NCBI RefSeq assembly: GCF_016428855.1
Contig: NZ_JAELTN010000028.1
Coordinates: forward strand, 1 to 64,000
Direction: 5' to 3'
Length of the DNA stretch: 64,000 nt
Source: Pedobacter sp. ASV28
GTDB taxonomy: Bacteria > Bacteroidota > Bacteroidia > Sphingobacteriales > Sphingobacteriaceae
Shown in pieces: positions 1-10,062 of the stretch (position 1 is the first letter of the stretch; each line of letters starts with the position of its first letter). A model generated the notes under the pieces. The model did no database searches, was not told the DNA's origin, and saw only the letters and a program-made list of their open reading frames with translations. Made by a program: the position numbers and the translations under genes.

Positions 1-455
1 CCATTAAAATAAACAGAAGTTCCTTCTACTACTGCAGAACGTGGTCCACCGATGTCGTCTACAACCAAAGTATTTGCACTGACATTTCCCGTCGAATTGA
101 TGGTACCAATAACGAACTGTGTGGACTGCAAAGGATTACGTCCAATAATGGCCAGTGTTTCTCCATCCCTAGAAAGTGTTGGAAAACCCTCTGTTTCATA
201 AGCTCCTGCTGCAGTCAATCCCAAACCTTCTATACCATAATTGCTTCCATTAGCTGTTCGGGAAACAATGATTGTACGTACTTTTTCTCCAGTTTTGGGA
301 TTGTATTCATCTATAAAAACCGGAACCTTAGCCCCATTTACCAAAGGGCTACCATCACCAAAACGGTAAATCACTATATTATCGGAAGTAAACTGTGCAA
401 AGACGGTACTTACCGTTGCCAAAGCACCTATGATTAAGCATATCGTTTTTTTCAT
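1..455 (-). CDS. Secreted protein of unknown function (5' part, cut by window edge)
   Basis: An open frame runs from an ATG at 453-455 on the minus strand to the left edge without a stop, giving about 151 residues. It begins with a clear signal peptide (MKKTICLIIGALATVSTVFA, cleavage after Ala20). The mature part reads like a beta-rich secreted protein, with segments such as SRDGETLAIIGRNPLQS that resemble a beta-propeller blade. I do not recognise the family. It starts 32 bp after the stop of the GH10 xylanase on the same strand, so it may be the last visible gene of the xylan operon. The frame and signal peptide are seen directly; operon membership is inferred. Confidence 0.75.
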   Translation of the reverse strand, partial: MKKTICLIIGALATVSTVFAQFTSDNIVIYRFGDGSPLVNGAKVPVFIDEYNPKTGEKVRTIIVSRTANGSNYGIEGLGLTAAGAYETEGFPTLSRDGETLAIIGRNPLQSTQFVIGTINSTGNVSANTLVVDDIGGPRSAVVEGTSVYFN

Positions 456-487
456 TTGGTTTAATTTTGTTATCAGCATCGATGCAG

Positions 488-1564
488 TTACTTCACTCCA
501 TCTAAAATGCCCTGATAGGCAGCTTTTCGTTTGTAATTATCATCAAAAGGTAACGGCCAATCTGGTCTGTTGTACTCTCCCCTTATCCAACTGTCGGCAT
601 CGCCTACATTCCATGTGGTAATACCAAACTGCTGGTTTTTGGGAATGGCATTATAGGTTTTTACAATAAATTCATATTTGGCCTTTTGCTGTTCTGCCAA
701 ACCTGCTGAATACATCAGATCTGGAATATTATCTGGGTTCATGGCTATATCCAGTTCGGCAATATGAACTTTCAGTCCTGTAGCTGCTGCCGTATTAATA
801 GCTGCCGCAAGATTAGTGTTAGACTGTGTATAGCGGGTATGCATTTGCAAACCTATACCATGAATGGGTACCCCTTGTTGAATAAGACCATTGACCAGAT
901 TGATAATGGCCGTTCTTTTGGTCGGACCATATTCATGACCATAGTCATTATAGAATAAAATAGCATCTGGATCTGCCTGATGAGCATAGATAAAACTTTT
1001 GGCAATGTATTCTGGCCCCAACTTTTGCAGCCAGATACAATCTCTGAGCTGTCCGTTTTCGGCCACTGCTTCATTTACCACATCCCAAGAGGCAACTTTA
1101 CCTTTATATCGGGTTACAACGGTCTGTATATGGTCTTTCAACAGCCTGTCCCATGCGGCAGCATCTCCCTGATAGTTCAGTACCCAATTCGGAGGGTTCT
1201 TATACCAAATTAGCGTATGACCATGTACCCTTTTATTGTTCTGTTGAGCAAAGTCGACCAGATAGTCAGCTTCCGTCCATGTATAAACATTTTCTGAAGG
1301 ATGAAGCTGCGTGAATTTCATTGAATTCTCTGAGGTAAGGCTATTAAACTCTTTAATGATCAGATCTCTATAGGCGGCTTTTGATCTGATCAGACTATTA
1401 TTTACCGCTGCTCCAAACCTAAATGGCAAGGCACTTTTTAAGGTTACGCTCTCGTCTACCGGAATGGTAAGATCTGGCGAAGGAAATACAGGCTCATTCT
1501 GACCTTTGAGACATCCCCCGAAGATCAATCCTAGGGACATTATTAATATGCAATGCTTTTTCAT
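488..1564 (-). CDS. GH10 endo-1,4-beta-xylanase, lipoprotein
   Basis: The 358-residue product is a compact family 10 xylanase that cleaves internal beta-1,4 bonds of xylan. A lipoprotein signal ends at Cys18 (LIFGGC), so it is probably anchored to the outer membrane and may face outward. The acid/base is Glu165 in WDVVNEAV and the nucleophile is Glu270 in KVHIAELDIAM; the motifs GHTLIWY and TTWNVGDADSW shape the active site. Length equals a single catalytic domain, with no inserted carbohydrate-binding module such as the Xyn10C enzymes of Bacteroides/Prevotella XUS loci carry. It lies 35 bp downstream of a GH2 gene, at the end of the susCDCD operon, the position a xylanase holds in those loci. 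Confidence 0.95.
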   Translation of the reverse strand: MKKHCILIMSLGLIFGGCLKGQNEPVFPSPDLTIPVDESVTLKSALPFRFGAAVNNSLIRSKAAYRDLIIKEFNSLTSENSMKFTQLHPSENVYTWTEADYLVDFAQQNNKRVHGHTLIWYKNPPNWVLNYQGDAAAWDRLLKDHIQTVVTRYKGKVASWDVVNEAVAENGQLRDCIWLQKLGPEYIAKSFIYAHQADPDAILFYNDYGHEYGPTKRTAIINLVNGLIQQGVPIHGIGLQMHTRYTQSNTNLAAAINTAAATGLKVHIAELDIAMNPDNIPDLMYSAGLAEQQKAKYEFIVKTYNAIPKNQQFGITTWNVGDADSWIRGEYNRPDWPLPFDDNYKRKAAYQGILDGVK

Positions 1565-1599
1565 ATGCTACTCCTTTTTAATAGGGATATTTAATTCTT

Positions 1600-3426
1600 T
1601 TACTTGTATTTAGCTTCGGTTTTATCATAGAAATCTTTAAGTACATAAAAAGCTTTCTTTTTCTTTCCTGTTTCTGATATCAGTCCTTTTCTATTCCAAA
1701 AATCCTGATAGAAAGGATGCTGCCTACGTGGAGAGCGAAAGTCGGTCAATATCCAAGGTGTCATTCCTCTTAAACCGCTCATTGTGCTCATAAATGGCAA
1801 TTGGTATTTATACAATGATTCCTGAAATTCTTCCGACCAACGGGTATCTTCATCGGCATGAAAACCAGCTAGGGCATCACCGCCTACTTCTGTAATGATT
1901 ACAGGTTTATTATACTTAATCTTAAACTGATATTTAGGTAATTCTTTAGGCAACTCCCAATACCAACCACCATATTGGTTAAAGCTTACCAAGTCTAGTT
2001 TTTCGCCTAGTGGATCATCTACAATTACATCATAGCCCTTACGGTGCACTTCCAGTGCGGCCCCTACCAAACGGGTTTGGTCCAGCTCTCTTACCTTATC
2101 GGCCAATTTGCTCATAAACTTGAAACGAGGTTCGCCTAGCGGGGTTTCATTTCCAATTGACCATATAATAACTGCTGCCCGATTCTTATCACGTTCGATC
2201 ATATCGCTCAACTGTTTTTCTGCATTTTGGTAGGTTTCCTGTTTTTCCCAAGATATGGTCCAATAAACCGGCACCTCTGCCCAAACCAATAGGCCCATTT
2301 CGTCGGCCAAACGGTTCATTTCCTCATTGTGGGTATAATGCGCCAATCTCACATAATTACAGTTTAGTTCCTTGGCCCATTGTAGCATCATGCGCATATC
2401 ACCCTGTCCGCGTAAACGACCCTGTATCAAAGGGTTTTCATCATGCATGGAAATTCCCCTTAAGAAAATAGATTTACCGTTCAATAAAATATCTTGACCA
2501 CGTGTTTCAATAGTCCTGAAACCAATTTTATCATTCACTGTGTCGTTGGCCGAGGTAATGGTCACCTGATAGAGTTTAGGACTTTCTGGTGTCCACAAAC
2601 TCAATTTCTTAACAGGAATGCTCAATTTTGCTACACCAGAAGCATCTGTTTTAATAGTCGTTTTCAAACCTGCCTCTGGAATATTTATGGTAATGTCCTG
2701 TCCTGCACTAGCCGAACTTAATTTCACATAACCTTCTATTTGTTTGGCGTTTGAACGTGCCAACTGCACTTTATAATCGGCAATATAATTTGCTGGCAAC
2801 TCTGCCAAAAGTACATCTCGGGTAATGCCGCCATAATTCCACCAATCTGTATTCACTGTCGGAATTTCATCTTGTTTACGGGTATTGTCAGCTTTTACCA
2901 CTACAAAATTCTCTCCGTCTTTTAACTTTCCGGTCACGTCAAACTGAAAAGGGGTAAAACCTCCCTTATGGACTCCTAATTTCTTTCCATTTAGGTAAAC
3001 ATGTGCTTCATAGTTGACAGCACCAAAATAAAGGATGTATTTTTTACCCTGTGCAGGCTGTGCATTAAATTTCTTTCTCAACCAGATGGTTCCTTCATAA
3101 AAAGACAATTTCTCTACCTGCGAATTCCAATCGCCCGGTATTTTCAATGTTGGTGACAGCTCAAAACTGTATTCGATCAGCTCTGATTTGTTGACCTGTT
3201 CACGATCATCATAAAAACCTCCCTTGCCCGATTTTGTCTGATCAAAAGGTTCGTGCCTATAGTCGTAATACCCCATTTCATAAGGATCTATAATGTAATT
3301 CCAGCGGCCGTTCAGGCTTTGGTGTTTACGGCCAAAGATATTTTGTACTAATTGTGCTTGTGCAGTATAAACTGAAAGGATAAGGAAACTGAGTAATAAG
3401 TATTTATTTAACTTCATCATAATCAA
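1600..3426 (-). CDS. GH2 glycosidase, beta-glucuronidase-like
   Basis: A 608-residue exo-glycosidase of family 2, close in length to E. coli UidA (603). A signal peptide covers about residues 1-24 (ending AQA), so it is probably periplasmic. The order is a sugar-binding jelly roll (about 35-215), an immunoglobulin-like domain (about 215-310) and a TIM barrel (about 310-600). The acid/base is Glu427 in SIGNETP and the nucleophile Glu513 in ITEVGGD. The start is fixed by MIMMKLNKYLL just before the signal peptide; Met3 or Met4 would serve equally. It sits 3 bp after susD, where XUS loci usually carry the non-catalytic protein XusE. Beta-glucuronidase, beta-galactosidase or an arabinopyranosidase on xylan side chains are all possible. 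Confidence 0.85.
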   Translation of the reverse strand: MIMMKLNKYLLLSFLILSVYTAQAQLVQNIFGRKHQSLNGRWNYIIDPYEMGYYDYRHEPFDQTKSGKGGFYDDREQVNKSELIEYSFELSPTLKIPGDWNSQVEKLSFYEGTIWLRKKFNAQPAQGKKYILYFGAVNYEAHVYLNGKKLGVHKGGFTPFQFDVTGKLKDGENFVVVKADNTRKQDEIPTVNTDWWNYGGITRDVLLAELPANYIADYKVQLARSNAKQIEGYVKLSSASAGQDITINIPEAGLKTTIKTDASGVAKLSIPVKKLSLWTPESPKLYQVTITSANDTVNDKIGFRTIETRGQDILLNGKSIFLRGISMHDENPLIQGRLRGQGDMRMMLQWAKELNCNYVRLAHYTHNEEMNRLADEMGLLVWAEVPVYWTISWEKQETYQNAEKQLSDMIERDKNRAAVIIWSIGNETPLGEPRFKFMSKLADKVRELDQTRLVGAALEVHRKGYDVIVDDPLGEKLDLVSFNQYGGWYWELPKELPKYQFKIKYNKPVIITEVGGDALAGFHADEDTRWSEEFQESLYKYQLPFMSTMSGLRGMTPWILTDFRSPRRQHPFYQDFWNRKGLISETGKKKKAFYVLKDFYDKTEAKYK

Positions 3427-3429
3427 ATT

Positions 3430-5181
3430 TTAGTAGCCTGTATTTTGTATAAGTGCGGGTTGACGATTAATGGTATTCTGTGAAAATGGATATAGATAAT
3501 TCTTCTCTTGGAAATAGCGCTTTTCTACTTCAAAACGCGTATATACCAAGTTTGAGTTGGCATCGAAGGTAATTCGCATTCCGGTTACAGGCTTGTTCAG
3601 GAAAAGCTCCCCTTGTTTCCATCGCCTCACATCATAGAAACGGTGTCCCTCAAAACAAAGTTCAACACGTCTCTCGTTATGTATACGTTCCCGAATGGCT
3701 TCTTTTGTGGGTACCACATAACCATTTGCATTAGGATTGGTGGTTTGCAATGCGGCTATTCCACCCCTTGCCCTTACGGAGTTTACACGTTGCAGCACTT
3801 CGTTTACAGCGACAATTCCCTGTGCTTCATTTAAAGCTTCGGCATAGTTGAGTAATATTTCCGAATATCGTAGTACCACCCAAGGCCTACGGGCTAATGT
3901 ATTTGAAGCTTGGTTCCAGGTAGCGGCCTCGCTTAAGAACTTACGCATATAATATCCCGTTTTGGTGGCATTGATATTACGGTTCAAGCCATCGGCCCCA
4001 CCCACAAAAGTTTGTACCGCCTTGCTCTTAAAAGACCTACCATTATGATTAATAGTTAAGCCAAACCGGGTGTCCCTATTTGCATAAGGATTAGCTTCGC
4101 TATATAGGGTATTAGTTGGATCGGTTATTAATTTACCATTAGTGGTTTCAAAGGCGTCTACCATTTCCTGTGTTGGATTGGTCCTTCCCGTAGCCCCATC
4201 ATAACTGATTGGAGCTTGCTGCTGTTCTATATCATTACGATTCTGTGCCCTGGTAGCAAACAATACCTCATTATTATAGGCAGCTGCTCCATAATTAAAC
4301 ACATTGGTATATGTGCTCTGCAAACTATGTACGTTTAAGTCTATGATAACTTTGGCGGCATCGGCTGCCTGCTGCCAACTTACACCACTTTGGGCAGCAA
4401 ATTGAGGACTGGCGGCATACAACAACATCCTGGATTTTAAGCCCATTGCCGCTGTTTTGGTGGCACGACCATAATCGCCAGTACGCCATGCGTATTTGTT
4501 AACATCAGAGGCTTCCCTAGTAAAAACAGGTATCTTAGAGGCTATGGCCTTCTCACAATCGGCAATAATCTGGTCCATACATTGTTTATAGGTATTCTTG
4601 GGTAGATTAAGGTTTTCATCACGACTGAACACGCGGGTAGCCAAGGTGATTGCGCCGTAGCGTTTTACCAGCTCAAAATGAAATAATGCCCTTAAAAAAT
4701 AAGCCTGTCCTTCCAATCTGCTTTTGTCTTCCTCCGTCGTCAAACCATCGGTTGGAATAATTTGGCTAGCGGGTAAATTTTCTATAAACAGATTTACTTT
4801 TCTCAAACCTTCGTACAAGTTGCTATAGTCATCGTCTACCGTGCGCACTGGACCCCAAGTGCCGTTATTGAATATACTCATGGTGGTATTTACCCCAGAA
4901 TTTACCGCCTCATCGGTACCAGAAGCCAACATGCCTCCATTACCATCTATACTAAAGCCTTCTGACACATTAAAATAAGCACTATTCAATACGCCCCTCG
5001 CATAGGCATCATTAGCCCACACCTCTTCGCCTTTTATAGCGCCATCGGTAATACTGCCATCTTGCAGGAAATCTTTTTTACAAGAAATGTGAGCAAGTAC
5101 CAAAACACCAATCAGTAAAGTTTTTACGGTTAACTTTATTGATTTATTTAATCTTATCGTATGTATAAAGTTCATATCCAT
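3430..5181 (-). CDS. susD: SusD/RagB-family glycan-binding lipoprotein (second pair of xylan locus)
   Basis: This 583-residue surface lipoprotein caps its SusC partner and binds glycan at the outer membrane. The lipobox cysteine is in LAHISCKKDFL. The N-terminal SusD-like segment includes the TPR-type helix FLRALFHFELVKRYG, and the conserved C-terminal SusD block is RRVELCFEGHRFYDVRRWK. A longer N-terminus (MDMNFIHTIRLNKS) precedes the hydrophobic stretch, so Met3 is an alternative start. It follows susC by 4 bp and precedes the GH2 gene by 3 bp, which indicates one transcript. In XUS terms it occupies the place of xusD; binding of xylan is inferred from that context. Confidence 0.93.
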   Translation of the reverse strand: MDMNFIHTIRLNKSIKLTVKTLLIGVLVLAHISCKKDFLQDGSITDGAIKGEEVWANDAYARGVLNSAYFNVSEGFSIDGNGGMLASGTDEAVNSGVNTTMSIFNNGTWGPVRTVDDDYSNLYEGLRKVNLFIENLPASQIIPTDGLTTEEDKSRLEGQAYFLRALFHFELVKRYGAITLATRVFSRDENLNLPKNTYKQCMDQIIADCEKAIASKIPVFTREASDVNKYAWRTGDYGRATKTAAMGLKSRMLLYAASPQFAAQSGVSWQQAADAAKVIIDLNVHSLQSTYTNVFNYGAAAYNNEVLFATRAQNRNDIEQQQAPISYDGATGRTNPTQEMVDAFETTNGKLITDPTNTLYSEANPYANRDTRFGLTINHNGRSFKSKAVQTFVGGADGLNRNINATKTGYYMRKFLSEAATWNQASNTLARRPWVVLRYSEILLNYAEALNEAQGIVAVNEVLQRVNSVRARGGIAALQTTNPNANGYVVPTKEAIRERIHNERRVELCFEGHRFYDVRRWKQGELFLNKPVTGMRITFDANSNLVYTRFEVEKRYFQEKNYLYPFSQNTINRQPALIQNTGY

Positions 5182-5185
5182 TTCA

Positions 5186-8100
5186 TTAAAATTTAAGGTT
5201 CAGGCCCAGTGCAAAAGTGGCAAGCGAAGGGTATGAAGAATTAAAACCTGCTTCGGGCATTTCCGGATCTATCGGCAGGCCATTCAACTTATCGAAAGTG
5301 AGCAAGTTAAAGCCACTCACATAAAACCTACATTGAGCTATCTTTAATTTTTTAAGTGCATTTGCAGAAAGGGAATAACCTAATTCTACGTGCTTTAGTC
5401 TTAAAAAATCGCCATTGCGTAACCAGAAATCAGAATTCTGTGTATTATTGCTCCTGTCGTTGATTGTTAATCGCGGATATAATGCTTCATCTGCTGTGGC
5501 CTGTGTCCATCTATAGGCACTAAACTGGTTAATGTAGCCTGTGCTTGATGTACCAGCATTGACCAAGGTATTAATCTGTATGGTTCTGCCCGTTACGCCT
5601 TGGAACAAAAAGTTAACATCGAAACCTTTATATTTTGCTGATCCGCCAAAGCCAAAATAGGCCGTTGGAATATCAGAATAGTTGGTACTTACAAAATCAA
5701 GATTGTCGATTACCCCATCATTGTTAACGTCTTTATAACGGATATCTCCAGGTTTAACCGCACCCGAAAAACGTTGTACCGGCGCTGCTGCTATCTCTTC
5801 TTCGCTTTGGAACAGGCCTTCTGAGATCAGAAATCTTCTTACGGTACCACTACCATTTATTACCCCTCCTATAGGAAAACCTATTTGTGTCTGATAGGCT
5901 GGTAAGCCTCCCTCTTCGTTAAGTTGAAGAATCTTACTTTTAGCATAGGTATAATTTCCATAAAGACCGAAGGTAAATTTGTTAATGGTCTTGATATAAT
6001 TAAGGTTGGCTTCTATTCCTTGATATTGAGCCTCCCCTGCATTGATGTTTACCAAAGGTTGTCCAATAATAGATGGAGCCAAGTCTGCAGTTAATAGTTT
6101 CTTTCTGTTTTCATGAAAATAATCAGCCGTTAGGGTCAGAGACTGTTTTAAGAACTGCGCATCGAAACCTATACTGGATTTTAAAGCCCGCTCCCAAGTT
6201 AAGTCTGGATTGGCCAAATCTAACTGATCGGTATTTGGCACACTGCTGTATCCTGTACCAAAGAAATATTGTGAACCGCCCCTGGTAAAATAGTTATTAA
6301 AGGCAAAACGTCTCGAAGCACCTATTGCATCGTTACCTACCCATCCATAAGAGCCGCGAATTTTCAGATAATCAATGGCCTTTGTGCCTTTCAGAAAACT
6401 TTCCTCGGTAACTATCCACCCAGCCGACATCGCAGGAAACCAACCAAATCGTTTGCCCGGCATAAAATTCTGTGAACCAGAATAAGTGGCAATCACATCG
6501 GCAAAGTAACGTTGTTTATAATTATAGGATGCACGGTTCGATAGTCCTTCCCTTTTATCATCTAAACGACTTGCCGAAGCCGAAACTGCTCTTTGAAAGC
6601 GGGTAGAGAACTTAATGCCATGTTGGCCAAATGTGCGGTCATAATCGAAACCGCCCCAAAATTCGTTATTGCGAAGGTTACCACTAAAGCTGCTTGCTGC
6701 ATAGTTTAGTGGAGTTTGTGTACCATAACGCTGATAGTTGTTGGTGCTGATCAATTCATACACTTCATAGTTCTGGTTAAAACCTTGCGTATAAAGTCCA
6801 GTCATGTCATAAGTATAGGCGAGGTTTAGCGACAAGCCTTTCAATAAGACATCGAGCTTTTGGCGAACAGTTGCCGTAGCCAATAGAGTGCGGTATACAT
6901 CGGTAATATTGCCCCTGGCCTGTAACATGGCCAAAGGATTACTTCTAAACAATGAACTGCCTCCATAGGTGCCATTTTCATTCAATATGGCAAATGCATT
7001 AGCTGGTGTAGTAAGTATAGCCGTTAAAAAATTAGCATTACCATCTCTTGGATAGCGCAGGTTAGCTACCCGCCCACCAACATCTAGGGTTACATCTAAG
7101 TTTTTATTGATATGTAGATCCAAATTGGTACGGAAATTATACCTTCTAAAGTTGGTGTTAGAATTATAGGCAGGTGTTTCTCCACCTTTGTACAAGCCAT
7201 CCTGATCGTAAAAGCTTACCGAAGTAAAATACCTGGCAAAAGCATTACCTCCACTTACCGTAGCGACATAACGTTGTACTGGCGATGCTTTTTTCAGAAA
7301 TTCTGAAGGAAAATCATTGTCGGGATAGCGATAAGGATCTGATTTACTATAATAACCTATCAAATCTTGTTGGGTATATTGGGGCGATTGGCCATCGTTT
7401 TGACGGGCTTCATTATATAGGTAGGCATAGGCATACGAGTGTAGAGGATTGGTCAAGGTAATCGGTGTTTGCACACCTCCCTGGGCATCGAAGGTAACCT
7501 TCGTGGCACTGGCGCTGCCTCTTTTAGTCACCACATAGATGACGCCGTTGGCACCGTTCATTCCGTACCATGATAGGGAAGCGGCATCTTTTAATACACT
7601 AATGCTTTCTACCTCATTCAGGTCCATATCTACAAAATCGCGGGCTACGCCATCTACCAATACCAATGGAGATTGGCCGCTGTTATATGATGATCTTCCT
7701 CTAATTAGAAAATTAGCATCGTCTGTACCTGGTCGGTTACCCGTTTGCTGGATATGTAAACCTGATAAACGACCTGTTAAGACATTGTTTAGGGTAGATA
7801 AGGGCAGTTGAGGCAAATCTTTTTCTGCTACGGTTGTAATCGTGGCCGTGACTTCACGTTTTTTTCTTAGCCCAAAAGGGATATAAACATTATCATCATC
7901 TCCAGCTTCGATTTGCGATTTTATAAGTTTTATAGGCTCATTTTCGTTAATCTCGTATGCCGCCACATACAGGGTATTGTATCCGGCCATTTTCAAAACG
8001 AAGCGATCGTTTGTACTGGCCTCGATGGTAAACTTTCCATCGGCATTGCTAGATACCCCACTGGTTCGTTCCTGTACAAAAATGGCTACACCAGCAAGTG

Positions 8101-8221
8101 GAGCACCAACTTCGTCCACAATTTTACCTTTCACCGTGATCTGCTCAGTTTGAGCCAGTACCCGCTGTGAAAAGCCGATGCTCAGTAACGAAAGTAATAG
8201 GTATTTGGTTAGAAAATTCAT
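5186..8221 (-). CDS. susC: SusC-family TonB-dependent outer-membrane transporter (second pair of xylan locus)
   Basis: A 1011-residue TonB-linked porin for oligosaccharide uptake. It has a signal peptide (to about residue 24), then a carboxypeptidase-regulatory-like beta-sandwich (QITVKGKIVDEVGAPLAGV), a plug with LNNVLTGRLSGL and LVDGVARDFVDMDLNEVES, and a long beta-barrel closing on the aromatic C-terminus LGLNLKF. No extra N-terminal secretin/STN domain is present, so there is no sign of direct coupling to an anti-sigma factor. It is 4 bp from its susD and 124 bp downstream of the preceding susD. Its place corresponds to xusC of Bacteroidota xylan loci; the substrate is inferred from the linked GH10 gene. 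Confidence 0.95.
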   Translation of the reverse strand: MNFLTKYLLLSLLSIGFSQRVLAQTEQITVKGKIVDEVGAPLAGVAIFVQERTSGVSSNADGKFTIEASTNDRFVLKMAGYNTLYVAAYEINENEPIKLIKSQIEAGDDDNVYIPFGLRKKREVTATITTVAEKDLPQLPLSTLNNVLTGRLSGLHIQQTGNRPGTDDANFLIRGRSSYNSGQSPLVLVDGVARDFVDMDLNEVESISVLKDAASLSWYGMNGANGVIYVVTKRGSASATKVTFDAQGGVQTPITLTNPLHSYAYAYLYNEARQNDGQSPQYTQQDLIGYYSKSDPYRYPDNDFPSEFLKKASPVQRYVATVSGGNAFARYFTSVSFYDQDGLYKGGETPAYNSNTNFRRYNFRTNLDLHINKNLDVTLDVGGRVANLRYPRDGNANFLTAILTTPANAFAILNENGTYGGSSLFRSNPLAMLQARGNITDVYRTLLATATVRQKLDVLLKGLSLNLAYTYDMTGLYTQGFNQNYEVYELISTNNYQRYGTQTPLNYAASSFSGNLRNNEFWGGFDYDRTFGQHGIKFSTRFQRAVSASASRLDDKREGLSNRASYNYKQRYFADVIATYSGSQNFMPGKRFGWFPAMSAGWIVTEESFLKGTKAIDYLKIRGSYGWVGNDAIGASRRFAFNNYFTRGGSQYFFGTGYSSVPNTDQLDLANPDLTWERALKSSIGFDAQFLKQSLTLTADYFHENRKKLLTADLAPSIIGQPLVNINAGEAQYQGIEANLNYIKTINKFTFGLYGNYTYAKSKILQLNEEGGLPAYQTQIGFPIGGVINGSGTVRRFLISEGLFQSEEEIAAAPVQRFSGAVKPGDIRYKDVNNDGVIDNLDFVSTNYSDIPTAYFGFGGSAKYKGFDVNFLFQGVTGRTIQINTLVNAGTSSTGYINQFSAYRWTQATADEALYPRLTINDRSNNTQNSDFWLRNGDFLRLKHVELGYSLSANALKKLKIAQCRFYVSGFNLLTFDKLNGLPIDPEMPEAGFNSSYPSLATFALGLNLKF

Positions 8222-8345
8222 CTGCTTATATGATTGTTTTTTAGTGTCCAGATGGAACTTACCTTGATTAAATCATTATTCAATATTGGGCAATTCACCA
8301 TCTTTTGCTGTTGTAAACTGTTTGTCTTGTTCAAGTTTTCGTGTA

Positions 8346-10061
8346 TTACCAATTTGGGTTTTGTTTTAAAATTCCGTCGCTCTTAAATATTTCCCTTCTT
8401 GGAATTGGATACAGGTACATGTAATCTTCAAATCGTTTTTGATATAATATGGGCAAGGTCACTACATTATAGGTAAAGCTTCCATTGGCATTTCTCACCA
8501 CATCCATTCCCTTAACTGGTTGCGTAAGTACATCTTTGGCTTTTTTCCAACGGATGAGGTCGTACCACCTGAAATCTTCAAAAGCTAATTCTACAGCCCT
8601 CTCCCTTACAATAGCCTCTCTTAATTGCACCTGTGTTAAAGTATTGGAAAGCGCAGGCATGCCTACCCTATTTCTCACTTCATTCACCCGGGCTATGGCC
8701 AATTGTCTTTCTATTTGAGAATCGGTACTTTCATTTAATGCTTCCGCATAATTCAATAACACTTCCGCATACCTAAAAAAGATAAAATTGAACAATGCCC
8801 TTTGCGTGGTATTTCTTACATATACTTCTGGCCACATTTTACGGCAGTAATAGCGTGTAGCAGAATAAATGATATTATTAGGCCTGAAATCGGCACCATA
8901 AGTAGTGGTAGTTCCATTGGTTTGCGACCACATACCCATATTGCGTCCCTGCCATAAAACGTTATTATATAAAATATTGGCATAAAAACGCGGATCACGA
9001 TTATCATAGGGCTTCTGGGCATCGTAGCCCGAATTGGGATCGGTAATTGGTGCACTGCTGATAATGGTATTTCCATTTTTCTTTACTGCTTCATACATGT
9101 CCACATGGTTTTGCGTAGGATTCATAGAACCTTGGGCACCACCAGAGCCTGGCGACATTACAAAGTCTAGCAAGAAACCATCGATGATACGTGGGGGACG
9201 TATTTTAATCATGATATACTCTGAAGATTGTGGTACATTCATGATATCTGCATAGGTAGTCTGCAACGAATATTTATTCATATCTATTACTACTTTGGCC
9301 GCTGCAGCGGCACTGGCCCATTTAGTCAGATCTCCAGTTGGGTTATTAATAGGGCTTGCTGCATATAATAATGCCCTAGCTTTTAATGCTGCTGCTGCCC
9401 CTTTGGTTGCACGTCCGTAGTTAGAAGCATCGTAATCTGGCAACAAAAGCGCCTCTGCCTTATCTAAGTCGGCCAAAATAAAGTTCAAACATTCCTGATA
9501 GGTGTTACGTGGGATATCGATATTATCAAAAATACTTGCAGGCTTATCTACAATAGGTACGCCACCAAATCTTTTGATAAGCTCGAAATAAAGAAAAGCC
9601 CTAATGAAGTGCATTTCTCCTTCTATTCTTGATGGTGATTGTGCGTTGGTCCAAGGAACCGTACTCATTCTCGAAAGCGTTACATTGGCTAACCTGATAC
9701 CAGCATAGGCTCTTTCCCAAATATCGCCAATATCATTTAGAGAAGCTCCCCCACGCTCGTAATGATCGTGGAACAAGCCTTGGTTTAAAGTACGTACAGA
9801 CACATCGGCATTACCAGAAACAGCCTCATCAGAAGCTTGTGCCGTAGTGCCACGATGGGCATTAAACCTGGCATATTCGTCTACTAGGTGGTTATAGGCA
9901 TTGTCTGCATAACTTGCCGCTAACGCTGGGTCCTTGAATACTTTTTCTTCATCCAGATCGGCCGAAGGCGTGCGGTCAAGAAAATCCTTTTTGCATGACG
10001 TTATTAGTACAAGAGCAACAAAAAGGAAAACGATGGAGTAATATATGTTTCTCATGTTCAT
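8346..10061 (-). CDS. susD: SusD/RagB-family glycan-binding lipoprotein (first pair of xylan locus)
   Basis: A 571-residue SusD homologue with the lipoprotein signal ALVLITSCKKDFLD. The N-terminal SusD-like helix FIRAFLYFELIKRFGG and the C-terminal block RERAVELAFEDFRWYDLI are both intact. It begins 1 bp after its susC partner, so translation is probably coupled. It shares the same fold but little close sequence with the second SusD of the locus, which suggests the two SusCD pairs import different or differently sized xylan fragments rather than being a recent duplication. It corresponds by position to xusB. Confidence 0.94.
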   Translation of the reverse strand: MNMRNIYYSIVFLFVALVLITSCKKDFLDRTPSADLDEEKVFKDPALAASYADNAYNHLVDEYARFNAHRGTTAQASDEAVSGNADVSVRTLNQGLFHDHYERGGASLNDIGDIWERAYAGIRLANVTLSRMSTVPWTNAQSPSRIEGEMHFIRAFLYFELIKRFGGVPIVDKPASIFDNIDIPRNTYQECLNFILADLDKAEALLLPDYDASNYGRATKGAAAALKARALLYAASPINNPTGDLTKWASAAAAAKVVIDMNKYSLQTTYADIMNVPQSSEYIMIKIRPPRIIDGFLLDFVMSPGSGGAQGSMNPTQNHVDMYEAVKKNGNTIISSAPITDPNSGYDAQKPYDNRDPRFYANILYNNVLWQGRNMGMWSQTNGTTTTYGADFRPNNIIYSATRYYCRKMWPEVYVRNTTQRALFNFIFFRYAEVLLNYAEALNESTDSQIERQLAIARVNEVRNRVGMPALSNTLTQVQLREAIVRERAVELAFEDFRWYDLIRWKKAKDVLTQPVKGMDVVRNANGSFTYNVVTLPILYQKRFEDYMYLYPIPRREIFKSDGILKQNPNW

Positions 10062-10062
10062 G